Shown: positions 58,977-64,000 of the stretch, piece by piece | How positions within the stretch are numbered: position 1 is the first letter of the stretch | Layout of the letters: each line of letters starts with the position of its first letter | NCBI GenBank assembly: GCA_029432815.1 | Contig: JAROBA010000002.1 | Coordinates: forward strand, 62,001 to 126,000 | Source: Pontiellaceae bacterium B1224 | Lineage (GTDB): Bacteria; Verrucomicrobiota; Kiritimatiellia; Kiritimatiellales; Pontiellaceae | Length of the DNA: 64,000 nt | Direction: 5' to 3' | Notes under the pieces: model-generated | Database searches by the model: none | Seen by the model: the letters and a program-made list of their open reading frames with translations, nothing else | What the model was told of the DNA's origin: nothing | Program-made: the position numbers and the translations under genes

Positions 58977-59165
58977 CAGAATCGCTCCGTTGCTGGCATT
59001 CGTTGCCATCTTGGCATAACGCGCAAGCCAGCCGGTTGTGAAGCGCGATGCAGATTCCTTCCAATCCTACCAACGTTCCACAAACGCTTTTTCGGACAAC
59101 TGTACCGATAGTTTATTTTCGGAATGTCGATTCAATGATGTCTCCTTCACGAATCAGGCCCACCG
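58977..59165 (-). pseudogene. ilvD 3'-end remnant
   Basis: About 190 bp that align base for base with the 3' end of the intact ilvD (60966-61155), including AATCGCTCCGTTGCTGGCAT and CCAGCCGGTTGTGAAGCGCG, with scattered changes and at least one single-base deletion (AATGTCGATTCAATG against AATGTCGATTTCAATG) that breaks the frame. Only ~60 codons survive. It lies in the same orientation as ilvD and immediately before the barrel-protein gene. Confidence 0.9.
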
Positions 59166-59644
59166 CTTCAAGACCGACCAGCTCTACATCACACGCCGAT
59201 GCGGTTAAATTCAAGGAGGGGGCTTTTCCGAAAATTCATTTGATTCCAAAAATTTGGCACCGTAACTGCTTTCTCTGCGAGTATGCAGAAACCGATTTAT
59301 CACCGTAAACCCCAAGGTCTTAGCGACCCAACGGCAATGCACTTCAACAAAAAAACCTGCAAAATATGGGTTAACGTTGGTCTTGCAGAACTAACTCATG
59401 ATAACTGTGAACACTATTCGATTGTTGATTGCTATGGAATTACGATTATTAAAAGTTCGTTGCGCAACGCCTGCGACGAAAAGAGTCGAAGGGAACGATC
59501 CCCCCTCTCGCCCACACACAATAACCGAAGCAGGATTGCCCGGATCAGCGATTCAGGTACCCTCCAAAAACCACTTATTAAATTTAATTGCTCTAAATAT
59601 CAAGACCCTGCGAAACCCCGAACCTCAAAAAGAGAAGAATAAAG
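59166..59644. other. Intergenic region with fragment of a histidine-kinase gene
   Basis: No gene is seen. Bases 59534-59557 (GATTGCCCGGATCAGCGATT then CAGG) match 60661-60684 in the histidine kinase at 23 of 24 positions, in the same orientation and frame phase (RIARISDSG), suggesting a decayed kinase fragment. The rest has no recognisable content. Confidence 0.55.
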
Positions 59645-60907
59645 ATGAACTCAATATCAAAAATAGCAGCTCAGGATATGTTTCAATCCGAATTGGACGC
59701 AGAGAATCTTGTCCGGGAAATCATGGAAAACATGACCGACAATATTTATTTCAAAGATCTAAAATGCCAGTTTGTGCTCGTTAACAAATCGTTCTGCGAA
59801 TGGGCAAAGCGTTCACAGGAAGACGTCATTGGGAAAACGGACTTCGATATTTTTTCGGCAGGCCCTCATGCGCAAGCCGCTTTTGACGCGGAACAGGAAA
59901 TCATAAAATCAGGGCTACCCCTTCTGGGTATAGAAGAGGAAGAAGTGTGGCCGGACGGGCATGTGACCTGGGTCTCGACCTCTAAAATGCCCTGGAGAAA
60001 TAAAGACGGCGAAATTATCGGCACGTGCGGAATTTCGCGAGATATCACCATCAACAAAAAACTCGAGGGCCAATTAGCCCAAGCACAAAAGCTGGAATCC
60101 GTCGGCCAGCTCGCAGCGGGAATTGCACACGAAATAAACACACCCATCCAATTCGTAAGTGATAACCTCTGCTTCCTTAAAGATTCGGTTCAGGAACTGC
60201 TGACCCTAGCTGATCAATACCGCCAATTCATCCAATTCGCAAAAAAAAGCGGATTCGATCCTGCAAGCATCAAGGAGCAGGAAACATTTTTAGATGACGC
60301 TGATATGGAATATCAGACAGAAGAATTGCCCAAGGCCATTGAGCAGTCGCTCGAAGGAACCGACCGCGTTTCAAAAATTGTTCGTGCTATGAAGGAATTC
60401 TCACATCCGGGCAGCTCCGAAATGTCGGATGCCAACCTGAATGAAGCCATCGAAACCACTCTTATTGTGACAAACAACGAATGGAAATTTGTGGCAACCG
60501 TCGAGACGAATTTTGCCAAGGATCTTCCTTCCGTTCCCTGCCTCATCAGTGAGCTCAACCAGGTGGTACTCAACATGATTGTGAATGCCCGCGATGCGAT
60601 CGAGGAGACGGGAGAAATGGGAACCATTACGCTCTCAACCACCTACGATGACCACTGGGTGATTGCCCGAATCAGCGATTCAGGAGCGGGTATGCCCGAA
60701 AACATCCAGTCCCGAATTTTCGACCCATTCTACACCACCAAGGAAGTCGGCAAAGGCAGCGGCCAAGGATTGGCCATCGCGCACAACGTCATCGTCAACA
60801 AACACGGCGGCGAGTTAAACGTAATAAGCAAACCGAGCGAAGGAGCCACCTTCGAGATCAAGTTGCCCCGGAAGCAGAATCCCGAAGGTAGCGCAAAAGC
60901 ATCCTAA
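59645..60907 (+). CDS. PAS-domain sensor histidine kinase
   Basis: A 420-residue cytoplasmic kinase without TM helices. PAS domain at ~20-140 (IMENMTDNIYFKDLKCQFVL, GKTDFDIFSAGPHAQ, GEIIGTCGISRDIT), dimerisation domain with the phosphorylated His in GQLAAGIAHEINTPIQFVSD, then an HATPase_c domain with N box NQVVLNMIVNARDAIEE, G1 ARISDSGAGMP, F FDPFYTTK and G2 GKGSGQGLAIAHN. No response regulator is adjacent. AGAAGAATAAAG precedes the ATG. PAS ligand is unknown. Confidence 0.93.
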   Translation: MNSISKIAAQDMFQSELDAENLVREIMENMTDNIYFKDLKCQFVLVNKSFCEWAKRSQEDVIGKTDFDIFSAGPHAQAAFDAEQEIIKSGLPLLGIEEEEVWPDGHVTWVSTSKMPWRNKDGEIIGTCGISRDITINKKLEGQLAQAQKLESVGQLAAGIAHEINTPIQFVSDNLCFLKDSVQELLTLADQYRQFIQFAKKSGFDPASIKEQETFLDDADMEYQTEELPKAIEQSLEGTDRVSKIVRAMKEFSHPGSSEMSDANLNEAIETTLIVTNNEWKFVATVETNFAKDLPSVPCLISELNQVVLNMIVNARDAIEETGEMGTITLSTTYDDHWVIARISDSGAGMPENIQSRIFDPFYTTKEVGKGSGQGLAIAHNVIVNKHGGELNVISKPSEGATFEIKLPRKQNPEGSAKAS

Positions 60908-60934
60908 AAACCCGGCCTGATTCCAGACCGGTTC
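60907..60934 (-). terminator. Rho-independent terminator after ilvD
   Basis: On the minus strand CCGGTCTGGAATCAGGCCGG followed by GTTTTTAGG: eight pairs with one G-T pair, GAAT loop, T tract. It may also act on the convergent histidine-kinase transcript. Confidence 0.7.
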
Positions 60935-60957
60935 CTCCATTTACGTGACCCGAAGTT

Positions 60958-62628
60958 CTAGGCTTCAAGAATCGCTCCGTTGCTGGCATTCGTTGCCATT
61001 TTGGCATAACGCGCAAGCCAGCCGGTTGTGAAGCGCGGTGCAGGTTCCTTCCAATCCTTCCGACGTTCAGCAAGCTCTTCGTCGGACAGCTGAACCGAAA
61101 GTTTATTATTTGGAATGTCGATTTCAATGATGTCGCCTTCGCGGATCAAGCCGATCGGACCGCCTTCGGCCGCTTCCGGAGAAATGTGGCCGATGCAGGC
61201 CCCGTGGGTGCCGCCGCTGAAGCGGCCGTCGGTGATCAAAGCGACCTTATCGCCGAGACCCTGCCCCATAATGTAGGAGGTCGGGGCGAGCATTTCCTGC
61301 ATACCTGGTCCGCCTTTCGGGCCTTCATAGCGAATCACCACCACATCGCCAGCCTTCACCTTATCGGCCAGAATGCCTTCACAGGCTTCTTCCTGCGATT
61401 CGAAGATGACCGCCGGACCGGTGTGCACCAGCATTTTCGGGTCGACCCCCGCGCTTTTCACCACGCAACCACCTTCGGCCAGATTACCCCAGAGAATGGA
61501 GAGGCCGCCGGTTTCGGAATACGCATGCTCGAGATCGCGAATACAATCCAGATCCTTACTCGCAATGCCTGCAATATTTTCGCCGAGTGTTTTTCCTGTA
61601 ACGGTCGGGCAATCGAGAGTCAGCAGATCTTTCTTTTTCGCGGTTTCCGCAAGAATGGCGCTGATGCCGCCGGCCGCATGCACATCCTCAATGTGGTAGT
61701 GCGACGAAGGCGAAACCTTACAAATGTTCGGTGCCTTTTTGGAAACAGCATTAATCCGTTCGAGGCTGTATTCAACGCCCGCTTCTTTAGCAATCGCGAG
61801 CGTATGCAATACGGTGTTGGTGCTTCCGCCCATGGCCATATCGAGCGCGAAGGCATTGTCCAGCGACTCCTGCGTGACGATATCACGCGGCAGCGGTCCA
61901 TCGGCATGTGCCATTTCAACAGCGCGCTTGGCGGCATCTTTCCAGAGCTGATGGCGAGCCGGATCGAGCGCAAGAATGGTTCCATTGCCTGGAAGTGCAA
62001 GGCCGATGGCTTCGCAAAGGCAGTTCATGGAGTTTGCGGTGAACATGCCGGAACACGAGCCCTGCCCCGGGCAGCCTTTGCATTCGATCTCTTCAAGCTC
62101 TTCATCCGTAATTGTGCCCTGCTTATGTTCAGCCACTGCTTCGAAGACGCTGATCAAGTCGACCACTTTTCCATCCTTCGTCTTGCCAGCCTTCATCGGG
62201 CCGCCGCTGGCGAAAATGGTCGGAATGTTCACACGCATGGCACCCATAATCATCCCCGGAACAATCTTGTCGCAGTTCGGGATGCAGATCATGGCATCGA
62301 ATGCATGTGCTCCCACCATGGTTTCAACCGCATCGGCAATCAGCTCGCGGCTCGGCAAAGAATATTTCATGCCGGAATGGCCCATCGCGATGCCGTCGCA
62401 GACGCCGATCATATTAAATTCAATCGGTGTACCTCCGGCTTCGCGGACAGCGTCTTTCACAATTTTACCGACCTGATCCAAATGCGCATGACCCGGAATG
62501 ACTTCATTGAAAGCATTACAGACCGCGATGAACGGCTTCTTAATGTCTTCCGACGACATTCCAGTCGCCCGCATGAGACTGCGGTGTGGGGCTCTTTCCA
62601 ATCCTTTTTTCGTTTTATCACTACGCAT
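60958..62628 (-). CDS. ilvD: Dihydroxy-acid dehydratase
   Basis: A 556-residue iron-sulfur enzyme of branched-chain amino-acid synthesis. Cluster cysteines are in [13 protein letters not shown] and [20 protein letters not shown]; further blocks are [19 protein letters not shown] and [26 protein letters not shown] precedes the ATG. A palindrome at 61980 encodes LPGNGT. A partial, decayed second copy lies 1.8 kb away at 58977-59165. Regulation by a leader is not evident. Confidence 0.96.
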   Translation of the reverse strand: MRSDKTKKGLERAPHRSLMRATGMSSEDIKKPFIAVCNAFNEVIPGHAHLDQVGKIVKDAVREAGGTPIEFNMIGVCDGIAMGHSGMKYSLPSRELIADAVETMVGAHAFDAMICIPNCDKIVPGMIMGAMRVNIPTIFASGGPMKAGKTKDGKVVDLISVFEAVAEHKQGTITDEELEEIECKGCPGQGSCSGMFTANSMNCLCEAIGLALPGNGTILALDPARHQLWKDAAKRAVEMAHADGPLPRDIVTQESLDNAFALDMAMGGSTNTVLHTLAIAKEAGVEYSLERINAVSKKAPNICKVSPSSHYHIEDVHAAGGISAILAETAKKKDLLTLDCPTVTGKTLGENIAGIASKDLDCIRDLEHAYSETGGLSILWGNLAEGGCVVKSAGVDPKMLVHTGPAVIFESQEEACEGILADKVKAGDVVVIRYEGPKGGPGMQEMLAPTSYIMGQGLGDKVALITDGRFSGGTHGACIGHISPEAAEGGPIGLIREGDIIEIDIPNNKLSVQLSDEELAERRKDWKEPAPRFTTGWLARYAKMATNASNGAILEA

Positions 62629-62828
62629 AGCAGGTCCTTTTCTTAAGTCGGTTAATGGGTGCGAATATTACCAGAGCCAGCCACGAAGTAAATCACGTCC
62701 TGAAATGAATACCCACCGAAACGTGATCGGAACGCACATATTAAATCATCTCTTGGTATATATTTTGCTCTATACACGTAAATTTCGCACGAATTATAAA
62801 ACTACGATTTAGAAAGATCATTTACACC
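62629..62828. other. Divergent intergenic region between ilvD and the phosphodiesterase unit
   Basis: AT-rich toward the right (TTGGTATATATTTTGCTC around 62755). It should contain promoters for ilvD and the rightward unit, but no clear boxes stand out. Confidence 0.35.
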
Positions 62829-62927
62829 ATGGAACGGGAAAGCAACCATCAGATTAAGTGGCGCACCACTTCCGCCGGCACGGCGGCATATTTTTCCAAA
62901 CCTTGGAAAAAGGATGCCGCTAAGTGA
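62829..62927 (+). CDS. Possible 32-residue leader peptide overlapping the phosphodiesterase gene
   Basis: ATG 62829 opens a frame reading MERESNHQIKW...FSKPWKKDAAK and stopping at TGA 62925-62927, which overlaps the next gene's GTG start (GTGA). FSKPWKK is encoded by a TTCCA-N5-TGGAA palindrome. No ribosome site is evident. It may be a coupled leader or a chance frame. Confidence 0.3.
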   Translation: MERESNHQIKWRTTSAGTAAYFSKPWKKDAAK

Positions 62928-64000
62928 GCACCGGCAAAAATCGCGTACTCTTGATCGGCGTCGATGGCATTGGCCTGTCCGACCTTAAGAAATATAATCT
63001 GAAAAATTTTCAGTCGGGCGCAATCAACGGTTCATCCGGAAAGATCTGCAACACCGCCGCACTACCGAATGCCGTTGCCTGGACAGGGCTGGCCACGGGC
63101 TGCTCGCCCGATCACCATGGTATTTTCGGCCCGTCGACTATTGATCAAGATAGCGGTCAGGTCCGGGCGGCAGGTCCCTCCGACTGGAATCGTCCCCCTG
63201 TTTGGGAACTGCTCAACCAACATGATCTGACAACCCATCGTTTCAACATTCCTGCCCGCCATCCGGAAGCCGAGCAGGAACATTGCCTGACCATTTCACC
63301 GCTCTTTTTTAATCAGATTCGAAACGGCAGGCTCAGCCCGCTTCGCAGCGTGCAACCGGCCAACTTTTTCGATGCCACCAAATCACTGGCCATTCCTCCT
63401 TCGCAGGTGGACCGCGCCACGCTCGAACTTTTTATTCCGGACATTGAAAATCAGGATGCAGCAAAACATCCAGACATTTCCAACATTGCGGGCAGTATTG
63501 CCTCGAATCTCTCCATTCAGGCCATTGCCGGCCAGGCCATGGCCGAACTCGACTGGAATTTATCCATCATCCGATTTTCGTTAGCCGATGAAATTAATGC
63601 CATTCTCAGCAAAACCGACGAATCCACCGGGCTCTTCAGCAGCGTGCGCGAAGCGACCTTCCGTACCCTGAATCTATGCCTCGGCTCCTTCCGACGTCTT
63701 GCGGGCGACCACACGCTGATCCTCTGCTCCATGAAGGGCGACGGCGGCGGTTTTGTTGCCTTTGAAGGTGCCGAAATCCGCGCTGGTGCAAAACTGATGG
63801 GGCCCCGCCCGGAAGATATTGCACCGACTCTCCTGAACCTCATGGGACTGGCCCCTACAGATCAGATGAGTGGCCGTGTGCTGGAAGAAATTTTTTGCAC
63901 GCCCCCTCAAACCGCTGCCTGCCGCGCTCTTCCGGACACGGTTAAAATGGCTCCGCCCACGCGGACTGAATCCGGCTGGCTGCTTGAATCCTCCGAACTC
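62924..64000 (+). CDS. Alkaline-phosphatase-superfamily (type I phosphodiesterase-like) protein, 3' end outside window
   Basis: The frame starts at GTG 62924, right after an in-frame TAA, with AAGGA nine bases upstream, and runs open to 64000 (359 residues so far). N-terminal VLLIGVDGIGLSD supplies a metal Asp, NAVAWTGLATGCSPDHHGIF the nucleophile Thr and HG, as in nucleotide pyrophosphatase/phosphodiesterases. At the place of the usual SDHG metal motif it reads SMKGDGGG, so two metal ligands may be absent. The C terminus of the domain (IAPTLLNLMGLAPTDQMSG) is intact. Substrate unknown, possibly inactive or altered chemistry. Confidence 0.75.
   Translation, partial: MSTGKNRVLLIGVDGIGLSDLKKYNLKNFQSGAINGSSGKICNTAALPNAVAWTGLATGCSPDHHGIFGPSTIDQDSGQVRAAGPSDWNRPPVWELLNQHDLTTHRFNIPARHPEAEQEHCLTISPLFFNQIRNGRLSPLRSVQPANFFDATKSLAIPPSQVDRATLELFIPDIENQDAAKHPDISNIAGSIASNLSIQAIAGQAMAELDWNLSIIRFSLADEINAILSKTDESTGLFSSVREATFRTLNLCLGSFRRLAGDHTLILCSMKGDGGGFVAFEGAEIRAGAKLMGPRPEDIAPTLLNLMGLAPTDQMSGRVLEEIFCTPPQTAACRALPDTVKMAPPTRTESGWLLESSEL

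Larger units (their letters stand above)
2170..62908. repeat. Highly iterated palindrome TTCCA-N5-TGGAA: 39 exact copies
   Basis: The commonest form is TTCCAA-NNN-TTGGAA; position 6 is A or G and position 10 is T or C. Exact starts: 2170, 2198, 2449, 2477, 2730, 7272, 9553, 10631, 10680, 17711, 18059, 19076, 19107, 20483, 20823, 22406, 22454, 23180, 23231, 29644, 29797, 32074, 32096, 38400, 38486, 38558, 38700, 40854, 42739, 48438, 48609, 48828, 50472, 50947, 51758, 51917, 57939, 61980, 62894. One-base-off copies: 22560, 26929, 29918, 31633, 35011, 48979, 55205, 56897. The total expected by chance in 64 kb near 55% GC is about 0.05. Confidence 0.93.

Noticed and set aside
61186-62646. 486-codon plus-strand open frame
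   Set aside because: Antisense shadow of ilvD.

Overview
The window is bacterial chromosome, probably from the PVC superphylum and most likely a Kiritimatiellota (Pontiella-like) bacterium. This is inferred from three things: a four-gene pilus operon in the order known from Akkermansia Amuc_1098-1101, in-frame palindromic insertions encoding RRDACDT/AGVSPA-type peptides, and an extremely frequent 15-bp palindrome (TTCCA-N5-TGGAA). Lipoprotein signals, a secretin, Lnt and an outer-membrane-like barrel indicate a diderm envelope. Most of the window is ordinary, tightly packed core genome. No prophage, transposase or CRISPR array was seen.

Layout. 1-1920: end of a TPR protein, a ZIP metal transporter and a DUF547 protein. 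1921-5789: accessory stretch with a 280-bp tandem repeat (2.6 copies), an AT-rich HNH gene, a HEPN-like gene, a small Cys-rich gene and a palindromic element. 5790-10564: a minus-strand stress-type operon (msrB, radical SAM, ArsM-like methyltransferase, peroxiredoxin, ECF sigma, zinc-finger anti-sigma) followed by a secreted protein. 10707-12644: small HNH protein, D-lactate dehydrogenase, DEDDh exonuclease. 12752-18332: pilus operon (PilM-like, Amuc_1100-like, Amuc_1099-like, secretin). 18402-28008: trpC, prfB, lnt, nrdR, a histone-H1-like protein, infB-nusA. 28183-33335: secreted cyclophilin, truncated vapC, lemA, M48 protease and two small membrane paralogues. 33390-44416: der, an oxidoreductase, small proteins, a DjlA-like co-chaperone, a ThiS-ThiF/cupin/MBL operon, proB-proA, and a WecA-like fusion. 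44732-49760: tRNA-Asp, acnB, an N-acetylglutamate-synthase-like gene, def. 49835-57892: B12-type radical SAM, prmA, an EEP hydrolase, a UvrD-family helicase, YihY. 57957-64000: heptamer repeat, barrel protein, ilvD remnant, histidine kinase, ilvD, and a partial phosphodiesterase-superfamily gene.

The strongest unexplained signal is TTCCA-N5-TGGAA. I find 39 exact copies where chance predicts roughly 0.05. They are mostly inside genes, in all three reading frames (peptides FQxLE, xPxxG, SNxWK), and are absent from long core-gene blocks. It behaves like a highly iterated palindrome comparable in style to cyanobacterial HIP1. Its purpose cannot be read from the sequence. Other items worth attention are the Rickettsia-palindromic-element-like in-frame insertions, the ECF/ArsM/radical-SAM operon, the HNH/HEPN cluster, a decayed ilvD duplication, and a release factor 2 with SPY instead of SPF.
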